Source: Armigeres subalbatus (lineage: Eukaryota; Arthropoda; Insecta; Diptera; Culicidae). Taken from it: a stretch of DNA of 64,000 nucleotides. Each line of letters starts with the position of its first letter. The stretch's first letter is position 1. Below, in pieces: positions 20,881 through 32,399 of the stretch. The notes beneath the pieces were generated by a model. The model was not told where the DNA came from, ran no database searches, and saw nothing but the letters and a program-made list of their open reading frames with translations. The stretch is taken from positions 104,792,988 to 104,856,987 of the forward strand of contig NC_085140.1 of the NCBI RefSeq assembly GCF_024139115.2, given 5' to 3'. The position numbers and the translations under genes are program-made.

Positions 20881-22368
20881 GGAACTGTTTCCCGATACTG
20901 AATTGAAATTTCCGTCCAAGCAAACGTCGATTTTCTTCGTTACCTATGACTTTCATGGAATTGATAGAATGATACCAATGAATGATAGACCAATGTGCCA
21001 ATATGAAAGCTTTTGATTGCACTACTCAAATTAATTAATGCAAAAAATGTTACTTAGGTCTTTTTGAAAAGTTAAGCGAGAATTGTTCATCCTTCAACAA
21101 AAAGAAAATTCATGCAAAAACCCGTATTTCCCAAAGTTTTTTGATTACGTTTATATCTAACATTTTTTTTTCTGACATCACAAAAGTATGAATTAAGTTA
21201 TTTAAAGCCTTGTGAAACGATTGTAGGTTTGAAACCATGAACAAATACAAATGGCCCTTATACTACAAACCAGATTGTTAGTAATGTGTAACGAGTTAAA
21301 ATAATAAGCGAAGGCAAATATTACTTTTTTAGAAACTCACAGGCTATAACCCTTTGTATGTTGCAAGATGGGCAATCTCTATTGACTTCTCCAAATAAAT
21401 GAAAGTGTGCGTGACTTCGCTGTATTCCTGTCAATGTGTGCTGTTTTCCTCCAAAAGTATTCGTGATATTTTTGCCGCTCAAGATTACCACCCACTTTTA
21501 TTTTATATATCCTATACAGTGACATTGGTGTGCGAAAAATTGCGCTTGGAGAACTCAATTGGCAATTAAAAGTGAGGTTAGGTTTCGAAAAATTTCAAAA
21601 CTGGAATCAAAATTTATGCTTTCTTATCACTTCAATTGTCAAAGCAGGGTTTTCATTATAAAACATTTTCTTCCATTTCAAACACAAGAAACAGTGCATA
21701 GAACGCCTCAATCATCAATTTATCGAATGATGATACTTCGTTTTTAACCTCACTTTTATCTGGCAATAAATTTTGCTTTTTTATGATTTGTGGACAGAAT
21801 GTCACAGATGCCCTCCATTAAATTTTCTACTATCCCGAATGTTCGTTTGACGAATAGATTTCTAGAATGTTTGATTCCGACAATAGAATTATTACTGCAA
21901 TTCAAATAACATTTGACAATTCTCTCCTTAATGGACTTGCGTTACAACATTCTACTTGTAGAATTGCCGGATTATTATTGTAAGCCGAATGCTCCCATTT
22001 GGATTACACATTTGATACACATGGAGAACATCAAAATCGGCAAAGCCTTGGGATAGATGCCCTGCGATATTTTGTTATTTCAAATATTGATTTTCAAGAT
22101 TAGACCAATTTCACTATTCAGCTCGCTATCATAACATAATGCAAATTTTAGATTTTGCCTAGAGTAAAATCAGTAGTGATTCGGTTTCATTCCAAATTTT
22201 CGACCACTATAATAAAATAATTCTAGTTAGAATCTTGAGCAAAATAGAACAAACTCGCTGGTTTCCCCAGTAGTGTTCCATTCATGTTTTTAAAATTTTC
22301 AATTAAATGAAATAATTATGTTATGTGGAAGATATTGATTTGAAAAATGTATTGGAGGTAACCGCTTT
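20881..22368. other. AT-rich non-coding DNA with a small inverted repeat
   Basis: AAAAGTGAGGTTA at about 21569 and TAACCTCACTTTTA at about 21746 form short inverted ends of a ~190-bp segment; no convincing target duplication. The remainder shows nothing supportable. Confidence 0.4.
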
Positions 22369-22441
22369 CCCTTCGATGGGACTCGAACCCACGACCCTCA
22401 ATACGCTAGTCTGGTGCTTTAACTAACTAAGCTACGAAGGA
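22369..22441 (-). repeat. tRNA-like sequence (SINE head or tRNA pseudogene)
   Basis: On the minus strand TCCTTCG pairs with CGAAGGG as an acceptor stem. A TAGCTTAGTTAG box A and GGTTCGAGTCC box B are present, but the anticodon stem does not pair properly. A functional tRNA is therefore unlikely; a tRNA-derived SINE head is more likely. Confidence 0.6.
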
Positions 22442-22813
22442 CCTCCGTCGGCCTTCGCAACCTGATTGCGAGTGATTTGACTATGCGTCCAATTTGGGAA
22501 TCTTGAGCTCATTCAGTAGCCGCTAGGTTACTATAAAAAAAATATTCGTTCTGAGAATAACTTAGAGACATGGTAGGTCTTCTATCGATATTTAATACAG
22601 TTTTATCGCTATTCCAGATTCCAATTTTTAAATTCTTTTGATTTCAAACTTACAGAAAGACTGCTTTTACAATATTCTAACATGATTTCAAAGATTTCTA
22701 CACACTCGTGGACTTCATAAATATATAAACAATCTTAACGAACTTACTAGATGGGTATCTTTTCTTTTAGAATCTCATTTGACTTTACAGGAATGCTCGT
22801 ACGGATTTGTAAA

Positions 22814-22983
22814 GGGTCCTTCACAAACCACGTAACGCTGCCTGTAGGAGGTGGGAGGGGGTCTGACCGAGCGTTACGATCCATATATAAAAAAATAAAC
22901 CTCCATACAAAAAGTTTTACGAGGGGGGAGAGTGGGGGTCATAAATCATCAAATTTAGCGTTACGTAATTCGTGAAAGAATCC
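22814..22983. mobile_element. 170-bp MITE with imperfect inverted ends
   Basis: Left end GGGTCCTTCACAAACCACGT and right end, read on minus, GGATTCTTTCACGAATTACG, both followed by AACGCT. The centre carries GGAGGTGGGAGGGGGTC. A clear target duplication is not visible. Confidence 0.6.
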
Positions 22984-23080
22984 AAAGTTCTTCTCATATT
23001 ATCAGAAACTTTTGAGACTTCCAATATTGTTTGGAAATTCTTGGGAGCTTCCAGCAATTTACGCAGACTTCCAGGTACCA

Positions 23081-23186
23081 CCCAAGTAACCAAAAATTCC
23101 TTTAAGAGTACGTTTTTCGCTTAATCAGCTTCACTGAGCTGCTTAAGCGAAAAACGTACTCTTAAAGGAACTTTTGGTTACTTGGG
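23081..23186. mobile_element. 106-bp near-perfect hairpin MITE, CCCAAG family
   Basis: CCCAAGTAACCAAAAATTCC at the left and its near-complement GGAACTTTTGGTTACTTGGG at the right enclose long arms with CTTTAAGAGTACGTTTTTCG. The fold is almost complete apart from a ~10-base loop. CA flanks both sides (23079-23080, 23187-23188). The termini match the MITE at 923-1124. Confidence 0.85.
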
Positions 23187-23300
23187 CAGTTACTGTCGCT
23201 CGTCGTTCAATACTGCAATTTGATGTATTTTGACAAACTAAATTGTTCAATTTTCCTACTTTTAAGTTCCTAGGAGAGGTCGGCTATGATGGGGTTAATT

Positions 23301-23488
23301 GAGGTTGACTTTCAGTTTTCTTATGTTCAAAAACGGGTTTAACGTTTTTATTCGATGTTTCGGTTACATATATTGTACTTATATAGAATAAGGTACAATA
23401 TAGGTACAATACAATATATGTAACCGAATCGTCGGATAGAAACGTAAAACCTGTTTTTGAGCATAAGAAGACTGAAAACCATAACCTC
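23301..23488. mobile_element. 188-bp foldback element
   Basis: Two ~90-bp arms pair: GAGGTT, CAGTTTTCTTATG, TCAAAAACGGGTTTAACG and GTTTCGGTTACATATATTGT on the left have diverged complements on the right. No target duplication was identified. Confidence 0.75.
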
Positions 23489-23537
23489 AAAAAATTCCTA
23501 CTATCAAACCCAGAATTATCCATCTAGTAATTATAGT

Positions 23538-24191
23538 GCCTTTCTTGTGAAACACATAAAAAGTAACAAGAAAAGCACATAGGAGAGATCGAAATTGCAC
23601 TATAGGGAGATAGATTCAGGTATTTACATCAATTCATATTTAGGGAGCGGGACCATTTGGGCAGCACCCCCTATTCCCGTCCACAACATTAATAACTCGA
23701 CCGCGTTCCAACCAAATGGCTTGATTGTTTGTACATCACTAGATATCGACAGGAACTAACCATGTACTAAAAAACAAGTAATTCGGTTGTAATGCGCTCG
23801 AGTAATGAACGTTGCTGACGGGAATACTACCCAGTACTGCCCAAATGATTCTATACCTATTTGCGTTCATTTAAATGCATTGCAGCAGTTTTTGAAAAAA
23901 AAAATCGATTATGATTTTTTTTCAACTCCAGAACGCAATGGCCGATTGGGCCAATTTTCGTTAGCAAAAAAGGAAGGATTCTGCGTCGAATGCAACCTGT
24001 TGCAAGCAAATTGGATATGGCTAAGTACAAAAAATAGTGTCTCACATTTTTTTGTACACACACACATACATACATACACATATACAGACATCACCTCAAT
24101 TCGTCAAGCTGAGTCGATTGGTATATAACACTATGGGTCTCCGAGCCTTCTATCAAAAGTTCGGTTTTGGAGTGATCCTATAGCGAAAGGC
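23538..24191 (-). mobile_element. Composite tandem-repeat element, uninterrupted copy
   Basis: On the minus strand: GCCTTTC end, CTCGGAGACCCATAGTG, ATATACCAATCGACTCAGC, GACGAATTGAGGTGATGTC, a TATG/TG microsatellite (24050-24095), one ~160-bp unit (GTTGCATTCGACGCAGAATC), then AAGAAAGGC. The ends GCCTTTC/GAAAGGC are short inverted repeats. It serves as the empty-site reference for the interrupted copies at 6236-8680 and 36487-37520. Confidence 0.75.
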
Positions 24192-25626
24192 AGAAATGGA
24201 AAGTTCAGTAAAGAAGGTACGCCTAGGAAAGATTTGCAAAAGGTGCTACAAAAATATAAGATCTGCAGAGTGTAGAACAATAGAGGATCCTTTTTAGAAG
24301 ATAGGTTCATTGAAAATAGTGTCAATACAATACAATACCTTTTACAACAAAAGACTATTTGATCGAACAGTCCGTTGGTACTGTTAGACTATCGTTGCGA
24401 GAAGATAGAGAAAATATCAGACATATGAACATTATTTTGATAAAATTGGATAATGATCAATCAATAAACTATGTTGTTTATTTTTAATTTATCCTACACG
24501 GGTAAAAATCTGTTTCCGCAATGTGAACTTAGTTCATAATTTCAGGAATTTAGTACAATTTCATGGTATGAAAATACATCATGAACCTATTTCGTGATTT
24601 GATGAATATAGTTCATGATTTAATTTTTTTATGTAACGCATCCCATGCGCTACAATTTGGTTGTTAAGATTGAAAAATAAAAAAGGCTCCATATGAGAAT
24701 TGGACTCAAGTCCACCGAGTGAGCTGCTTCTCGGCTGTTCTTGCTTCTTGAAAACGGAACAATCGAAGTGTAACTGGTTATGCATTATATCAACTGATGA
24801 GCATTCCAGAGTGTCATGAATGCAGTTCTTGAAATCGTGAACTATAATCATGATTTCATGAACTGACAAATTTTATTATTTTATGATTTTGTGTCCATGT
24901 TGTGCGCTTTCATTATTTGCGCGCTTTTCATTATCTACATGGCGAATGGCCACATAGGTTGTAGAGTGCATTCAATAACTCAAAAGCTTTTTTCGGCCTC
25001 TATTCGGTTCTCTGTTGAATATTGTTTTCGTGATTCTTTCTTCCAACATTCGCACTAAGTGACCAGCCCGCTGAAGTCTGCCGTATTTTATACGATTCAC
25101 AATATTTTCTTCTTTGTATACTTCAATACCAAATGTTCAAAAGGACTTATTTGCTATTGTAATCGTTGATTTGACAAATCTGATAGCGCTCCCACGCAAA
25201 CAAATACCATCAGCACGTAGGTAAAGACATCTGCTACCTGTTGATAGCCACGATAACACCTGCAAATCCGTGAGATTTTTTTAACGGAATTCAAAGGATT
25301 TCTAGAGTCGTGTTCAAAGAACTCAAAAGTCGTGTCAAAACATAGAAGATTTCACACAAATTTCCAGAAAGAATACGAAAACCTTAACGCCTCAACGATT
25401 TGAAAAAGTCAGTCAGTAGCCTTGGAGATTTATTGCGACTCCAGGGAGTCCGTGAGAATTCCGGAAGGTAGATGAGGGCACCAGAAAGTTAATAACATTA
25501 TTTGGAACCAATTTTGGACGTCTCACTTCTCACTTCGCACAACTCACTTTTCACAGTGAGAAGTGGAAAATAGGTAGTGAGAAGTGAAACGTATCACTTT
25601 TCACACCTCATAACTCACTTTTCAAA
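24192..25626. other. AT-rich DNA, no recognisable gene
   Basis: 24480-24880 contains several TCATGATTTCATGAAC-type direct and inverted motifs, perhaps an old MITE. The remainder shows nothing supportable. Confidence 0.4.
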
Positions 25627-26045
25627 TGACCTGTCTGGTCAAATGTCCTATTCGTCCAAATGTCATATTCGACCAAATGTCCTATTCAACCAAATGTCAT
25701 ATTCGACCAAATGCCCTATACGGCCAAATGTTCGATTCGACCAAATGTCCCATTCGACCAAATGTTCTATTCGGCCAAATGTCATATTCGACCAAATGTG
25801 CTATTCGGCCAAATATTCTATATTATTGACTTATTCAAATGACTTATTCGGCCAAATGTTCTATTAGGCCAAATGTCCTATTCGACCAAATGTCCTATTC
25901 GGCCAAATGTCCTATTCAACCAAATGTCCTATTCGGCCAAATGTCCTATTTAACCAAATGTCCTATTCGGCCAAAGGTCCTATTCGACCAAATGTCCTAT
26001 TCGGCCGGATGACCTGTTCGGCCAAATGACTTTCGGCCAACGATG
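25627..26045. repeat. 17-bp tandem repeat, about 24 units
   Basis: Unit ATTCGRCCAAATGTCCT alternates ATTCGACC, ATTCGGCC and ATTCAACC. Because 17 is not a multiple of three, all three frames stay open and give MSYSTKCPIRPNV-like peptides, which are artefacts. Confidence 0.95.
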
Positions 26046-27065
26046 GAGCTCGTTGCTTAAGATCCAGTTTTTAGGCCACCGTGCTTTCTTGATCCGTGTG
26101 ACCCTGAAAATCCAGTTGAACGGGAAAGTTGTGATGTCCCAGATATTACGAAATAAACGATGTAGTAGTTGAGTGGATGTCATGGGGTCAGCTTTGAGCA
26201 TCTCGTGGACATGAGCATTACACTTCCTTTTCTAGAGCCGAGTATCGTTGATGGGCTAAAACTTTGGCTACTTTGGTTTTTGTTCGCTCTATCGTGGTTT
26301 TGGCGTCTCTTCGCTCCTCTGTCTTCCTCCAGATCTCATCGGTGATCCATTGTTTTCAACGAGTGTACAGTTCGCCCAGATTATTCTCGCTGATGGCGAT
26401 GAAGGCATTCTTCATGGCAATCCATTGATTTTCTACTCTGCCACCTTCCGGTGTATCTGCAGTTCTTCCACAAAGGACCTTTTCACCGTGGCATCTTCCA
26501 GTCGGCGTGTATTGAACCGTCGTTCAGCACACTCCTCCTGCTGACGCAATGCGTAGGCGTATTTAGCTGATGAGGAGGTGATGATCAGACGCGATATCGG
26601 CACTTCGTTTATTCCGTACATCAGGAAGGTTCCGTTTCCATTTTCGGCGGACGCAGATGTGGTCGATCTGATTTTCTGTAAAGCCGTCACGAGAGACCCA
26701 CGTGATCTTGTGAAACAGTCGATAAGGGGAGAGCAATCCGCCAATCACTATGTCGTTATTACCACAGAAATCTGCAAACAGCTCACAGTTTTCGCTCATT
26801 TCTCGGAGGCTATGGCGTCCCATGATGCGCTCATGGTTTGAGTTGTCCGATCCGATCTTCACATTGATGTCGACGGCATTAAGTTGACTGTAGAAGTTCT
26901 CTTTGTCTTGCAGATCGGCAGCAAGCGTTCCCACTTCATAAGCGCAGATTGTGCTTTTTTTTTGTTGGGGCGTAGAACCACTGCGTCCATTGAGTTGAAC
27001 TTTTGTGGTATACCCCTGATTACTCTTAACTATGTATTCGCATCTTGTAAGTTGATCACCATTTG
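26046..27065 (-). mobile_element. RTE-like LINE fragment, second family (endonuclease, linker, RT start)
   Basis: On the minus strand: ENCELFADFCGNNDIVIGG, HKITWVSRDGFTENQIDHIC, RNKRSADIASDHHLLIS (the SDHH end motif of the endonuclease), then RRFNTRRLEDATVKRSFVEE, WITDEIWRKTEERRDAKTTI and MLKADPMTSTQLLHRLFRNI at the beginning of RT. It contains stops and frameshifts. It ends against the 17-bp array and begins against the LOA-like LINE at 27066. It is a different family from RTE copy 1. Confidence 0.8.
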
Positions 27066-30000
27066 TCAAGTAAACAACCTAAGACGCGTCTTTTCCCAGT
27101 CCGGTATAATTGAGTTAATAAAACCCACTACCTTTCCAGGATTTGCAGTCCAAATATTTCCTGGTTGCATAAAGCCACTATTTAGAAATCTATACCTAGC
27201 CTTGTACAATGCATCACAACTGCAAAGCAGATTTTCCGAGGTTGCATGTTCCATGTTACAGAAATGGCAGATATCATTCTGAATCTGGGCAATATTTTTC
27301 AAATGATATCTACTCGGGCAGTGTCCGGTTATTACGCCAGTAAAGTTGCGAGAGCTCTCTTGCTGAGCTCCAAGAGCTTTTCGGTTACTGAAACATTTGG
27401 AATTATAACTTCTTTGATTGAGCACACTTTTTGGCAAGCTACCAGTTGGTCATCAACCTTTGTGCTTCCCAGGATTTCAATTTTTTTTCTATTGTACAGT
27501 ATGATATATCGCAGAAAGGTTCTGGGCCAATAAACTGTGTGTTTGAACCTCGGTTTGCGAGCTCGTCTGCCTTTTCATTACCTTCAATGTCACAGTGTCC
27601 TGGAACCCAGTACAGATTTACGGAGTTCTCTTGGCACACTTTTCGCAATGAAAGAATGCAGTCCCAGACAAGTTTTGATGTACATTTAAAGCTACTCAAT
27701 GCTTTGAATGCCGCTTGACTATCTGTGAAGATACAAATATTTGCATATCTATATTTCTTCTCTACACAGATATTAGCACATTTCATTATAGCCAAAATCT
27801 CCGCTTGGAACACTGTTGGATAGTTTCCCATTGCCACTGAGATCGATATCCCAGGGCCGAAGATTCCTGCTCCCGTTTTTGTTCCTATTTTTGAGCCATC
27901 TGTGTAGAATTTGATGGAACCGTCCCGAACAGTGGGACCTCCGATTTTTTTTTCATATCTTTATTGCTTGGAGCAGGGAAAAGCCCCTGGGAGTGGTATT
28001 CATTTGAATCACTTCTCCCAAAGGCATAAAACCTCCTCTTCTTTTCAAACCTCTTTACAATTTCGGTGCACTTCCAATGAGAATTCATTCTCTTTAAAGG
28101 AAGTGCAATAAGTTCATCAATACATATTTAAACTCTTATGCTACTCTCAATGACTTATAATCTATAAATTACTACTAACTAATGTTAAATGCAACTCAAC
28201 ACTATTCAAGTCACTTCATGGGCAACGTTAATGAATGATCCTAGGTTCGATGGGTAGCTTAGCGACAGAAGATTCAAACTGACCGAGCAGCAAGGAACAG
28301 GAGCCAACAAGTGGATCTAGAGCCGCGTCATCGTCTGGTGTTCATCGACAGCAGGTTGCGCTGGAACCATTGAATTTTTTTTAAAAGAGGGAGCAGTATC
28401 TTGACTTCGACTAGACATATACTAATTCATGTTACCTGGAAGAGAAACTGGCGATTCTAGCTAACTGATTCTAGAAGCAGGAGCTCACGTATGTAATAAG
28501 GAATGTCATAGTTCTCCACAGGTTTCATCCAGTCTCCACTCATATTCATCACTGGCCCATAATGAAAATTTTGTGAGATACTCAAGTGGCCCACTAAATC
28601 GCCTGACTTGAATAACTTCAATCGTTTAAGTTTTTGCATATTCTGCACGAATTCATACAATGGTAGCAGATTTAGAATTGCATCTAACGATTTTGAAGGG
28701 GTGCTACGCATCGCTCCCGTTATAGCAATGTACACTAACCTTTGCAGTTTTGTCAGCTTCTTCTATGCAGTAGCCTCTTATGTTTTTGGCCGCTATACAA
28801 GAGCAGCATATGTCAGTTTTGAACGAACAATGGAAGTATGAATCCACTTTATCATTTTTGGTCTTAAGCCCCATTTTCCCATGTTTTAGAGCATATCCAG
28901 AAGGCACTAGTTGCCTTTCCGATTGCACACTCAATATGAGCATTCCAGTTCCGTTTAGAATCCAGAATGACTCCCAGGTATTTGACCTGTTCACTAAGCT
29001 GAATTTCTAGTCCTCCAAGCTTTAGAGCTTTTAGATCAAGTTTCCTTTTCCTAGTGAATGGTACAATTACAATTTTTGACGGATTAATGCTAAGGCCTTC
29101 CTGAATACACCACGATTGGGTAAAATTTAGAGCCCATTGCATTCTTTCAGAAATGATATTGTCGAATTTCCCCCTCACTATGATGACAATATCGTCAGCA
29201 AAGCCTACAACCTCGAAACCTTTTTCTTCTAAGCTTCCTAGAAGATCGTCTACAACTAAGGACCACATTAGTGGTGAGAGGACCCCTCCTTGAGGGCAAC
29301 CTTTTGTTGCCCATACTGTAAGAGACGAACTTCCCAGCTCTGAAGAGATTTCTCTTTTTGCAAGCATGGTGTGAATCCATTTGATAATGTTCGTGTCGAA
29401 GTTTCTTTTCTTCATGGCACGATCCATTGACGAATAAGAAGCGTTATCGAAAGCTCCTTCAATGTCCAAGAAAGAACAAAATGCTATTTCTTTTACCGAA
29501 AACGCTTTTTCCACCTTAGATACCACTGTATGAAGTGCCGTAATTGTTGACTTACCGGACTGGTAAGCAAACTGGAACTTAGACAGTGGATGTTTAATCA
29601 TGTAATTTGAGTTGATATATACACTCAACACTTTTTCCATAGTTTTCAACAGAACTGATGAAATACTAATGGGCCTGAATGATTTAGGATGCGTCTTATC
29701 TCGCTTTCCTACTTTTGGTATGAAAATAACTTTTACTTTCCTCCATGAAGATGGAATATAATTGAATCTTAGACTTGCCTTGAAAATCTCAATTAACGGC
29801 GGAATCAGCACTGATTCTCCGTTTTGAAGCATTGCTGGAATTATTCCGTCCGGTCCGGCAGATTTATAAGGCTAGAAAGATCTCACTGCATTCTCTACCC
29901 TCTACCCGTAAAGATATCGTCAGCCAAGGCTTGTGCAAATTTTTTCGCATCATCAGACATTTTAGTTGTTCTTGCTGAACATCTTTGACTTTCAAACGAA

Positions 30001-30640
30001 ATACTTGTTGTTGGGTCTACACACATAATCGATCCAGGAAAATGGGTTTCCATAATCAACTTTAATGTTTCACCAGAAGTTTGTGTGGAAAATCCATCCT
30101 TTTTTTCAGATTCCCTAGCTCACTCGTATGATCTTTTGCAAGCGACCCCTAAAGTCTCGCGATTTCTGGAGTATTGCTAATATTTTCACACGTTTGAGCC
30201 CACGATCTTCTTTCGGACTTTCTTATTTCGTTATTGTACTCAGTAAGTGCACTCCTATACGGAGTCCAATTCGAGGTTCTTTTTGCTTTATTAAAAAGTT
30301 TACGAGAAGTCTTCCGCAGTTTCTCCAATTTTGAGTTCCACCACGGAACGTCCCTGTTAGAGGACGACTGTTTCGTAGGACAACTGTTGTAGAAAGCATT
30401 TTAAATATTATCATTTACCTTTTGAGAGAAACATTCCAGTTCTTGAACTAAATCAATCTTTCCACCTTTTGTAAATGGGTCTGAATTTAAATATTGCTCA
30501 TATTGTTCCCAGTTCGTTTTTCTAGCGTTTCTAAATGAAGTTGATGGTCGTTTTCCCATTTAAACACAATATGTCTATGATCTGACAATGATGTTTCCTT
30601 GGAGACATGCCAGTTTGCATTTCTTTCAGCCAGTTTGCAG
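27066..30640 (-). mobile_element. LOA/I-group LINE with RNase H, decayed copy
   Basis: On the minus strand from about 30600: SLSDHRHIVFKW (endonuclease end), a linker with VPWWNSKLEKLRK, RT from about 29880 (YKSAGPDGIIPAM) to 28864 with FRPISISSVLLKTMEKVL, FAYQSGKSTITALHT, FLDIEGAFDNASY, KGCPQGGVLSPLMW and GFADDIVIIVRGKF, then ITGAMRSTPSKSLDAIL. RNase H follows at 27900-27439 (EILAIMKCAN, FTDSQAAFKAL, WVPGHCDIEGNEKADELA) and a C-terminal cysteine/histidine region (CHFCNMEHATSENLLCSC) to 27066. RNase H in a LINE fits LOA or I-type clades; Lian-like is my best guess. Frameshifts and an insertion at 27945-28440 break it. A closely related copy is at 42420-44580. Confidence 0.85.
27945..28440 (-). 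mobile_element. 5'-truncated retroelement 3' end inserted before RNase H
   Basis: Relative to the LOA-like copy at 43500, about 490 bases of foreign DNA separate the connection domain from RNase H. Read on minus, it ends CCAAGCAATAAAGATATG plus nine A, a poly(A) signal and tail, immediately before the RNase H frame resumes. The left limit is less certain. The source family is not recognised. Confidence 0.6.
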
Positions 30641-31416
30641 AAGGACAACAGTACCGAAGCTGCACTTCCCAGTTAAGTACACAACCCTTTGTCATCGGCA
30701 AGCCAGTGGAAGCGTGAGTGTTGGAACTTGTAAAGACCAGAGCTATGTTAGGTACCCCTTCCCGGATGTCAATTCACCATTTCGTAGCCGTGGATTTCTA
30801 TGTCCTTGCTAAACTACATAGTTCTTTGTTCAATCTACCACATACTTGTCTCTAGCATTCGACTCTTGGCAGTATTCTATTCGTCCGATACTCAACCATC
30901 TATTTGTTGTCGTTTCTGAGAACTACCTACCACTTCTTGAGTTTCGTAGTCAATGCTTCGTGGATAGTCTCCCGTGAACAAATTGGCGTCTCCAGAAATG
31001 TTGACATTTTTATACTCTCGTTCAGCATCTGGTGGTACAGTTGAATCACCCCGTCAACTGTCAAGAATTAGATATTGAAACGCATAGTTTTATCGTTTCT
31101 CGATATCATGACGCTGGATATTCACGCCCGAATTTTCTAACATCCGTAATATAGGAAAAATGCCATCCGTCGACCAGCATGCGGTCTGTCTGGGAGCAAA
31201 TTTTATGAGGTGAAGTCCCAGATGTGCTGAAGAAGCATCCACTTGAGAGCCAAGTTTGAGAAATTTTGCCAATATTTGATCCATATTGTTCAAGACTTTT
31301 GATGATTTTGATGAATGAGAGTTCGTGGATAATTATCGTTGTTTTTGGCTACTTGGCATAATAACCAAAAGTAAGCGAGCCGACTGGTGGTATAATATTG
31401 GTTAGAACTTCAATAT
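30641..31416. other. No recognisable gene
   Basis: Mixed-composition DNA upstream of the LOA-like copy. The frames are short and resemble nothing known to me. It may hold an old LINE leader. Confidence 0.35.
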
Positions 31417-31438
31417 ATGTAGATTTATAACGATAAAT

Positions 31439-31884
31439 AGACGAGCTCGGTGGTCTAGTGGCTACCGCTTCTGCCTCATAAGCAGGAGGTCGTGGGTTCA
31501 ATTCCAGGCTCGTCCCTTTCCTACTTTGTATTTCTATCTTAGTTCTTTCTGTGTTTCACGTTCTACCAAATGGATTCCTACTGTTATAACCTTCCACATA
31601 ATCCCAAAACCTCCCGTGGCACCTATGAGAGGTCGTAGAGTTCTCTGCATCTTTCTTAAGTAGGTGTCCAACTAACCATCCTTCCCCTTCCTCAGCATTC
31701 GCAAGGACGTGGCCAGGACAGATCTTGACTATTGGAGTGTGCAATGCTTCCATCTAAGAGATAGTGATTAGTCCCAAATCAATATCTGAGGTAACGGATG
31801 AAAGTAATGCTACTCTCATACAATAGTCTTGGCTTGTACCACCTACGAATTTGTGCGAATTGCTCAATGCTAATGCTAATGCTA
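31439..31884 (+). mobile_element. tRNA-derived SINE with (AATGCT)n tail and perfect TSD
   Basis: Head at 31441-31514: GACGAGC pairs with GCTCGTC as an acceptor stem, CTGC-CTCATAA-GCAG gives a CAT anticodon loop, and TGGTCTAGTGG and GGTTCAATTCC fit boxes A and B (RNA polymerase III promoter). The body runs to an (AATGCT)n tail at 31865-31884. An identical ~22-bp duplication, containing GTAGATTTATAACGATAAAT, flanks it at 31417-31438 and 31885-31906. Tail and the core CGTGGCCAGGA are shared with 58269-58668. The T-arm pairs poorly, so this is not a working tRNA gene. Confidence 0.9.
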
Positions 31885-31906
31885 ATGTAGATTTATAACG
31901 ATAAAT

Positions 31907-32399
31907 GTGCTCAGCTGCAGCATATAAGGCTTAGGTTTGAGCCTGATACCCTATATCATAACCGATAGTAGTGATAGCTGGCTAGTTTCCCATATATATT
32001 GAACGCCCCTCCTTTCCATTTGATCGTTTCGCTCTCAGGATTAGTTTGGATCAATCCTTCATTATATATTTACAATCGACTCTTCCCATCTCGATAACAA
32101 TCCCTATCTAGTATTGATCCACATATAGATTCCATTTCTTGATATCTCCCTATCCTAATGGTCCTTTTAATTTCTACACGTAGACTATACGATCTAGTTA
32201 GACATAAGAAAATGAACACCTCGTGGCTTTAATAAGCTCGATTGACTAATATTCCGAAATTTGGCAAATAAGATAAGATGCCAACTCAGTTCAGAAATGA
32301 ACACATTAGGACATTTTGAACTTTAGATTGATTTATCTTTTACTTCTGAGTTAAGCCCAAAACTTCTCCATCATTAAGATTGATTATCGTTGGGACACC
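31907..32399. other. AT-rich DNA, no recognisable gene
   Basis: Nothing supportable is seen. Confidence 0.4.

Noticed and set aside
22369..22441. Functional tRNA gene on minus
   Set aside because: The anticodon stem does not form, although acceptor stem and box B are good.
25577..25867. 96-codon frame of repeated TKCPIRPNV-type peptides
   Set aside because: Product of a 17-bp tandem repeat that is open in every frame.
25627..26045. CRISPR-like array of short repeats
   Set aside because: Units are contiguous with no unique spacers, and the sequence is eukaryotic.
31441..31514. Functional tRNA-Met (CAT) gene
   Set aside because: Acceptor and anticodon stems pair but the T-arm does not, and it heads a SINE with tail and TSD.
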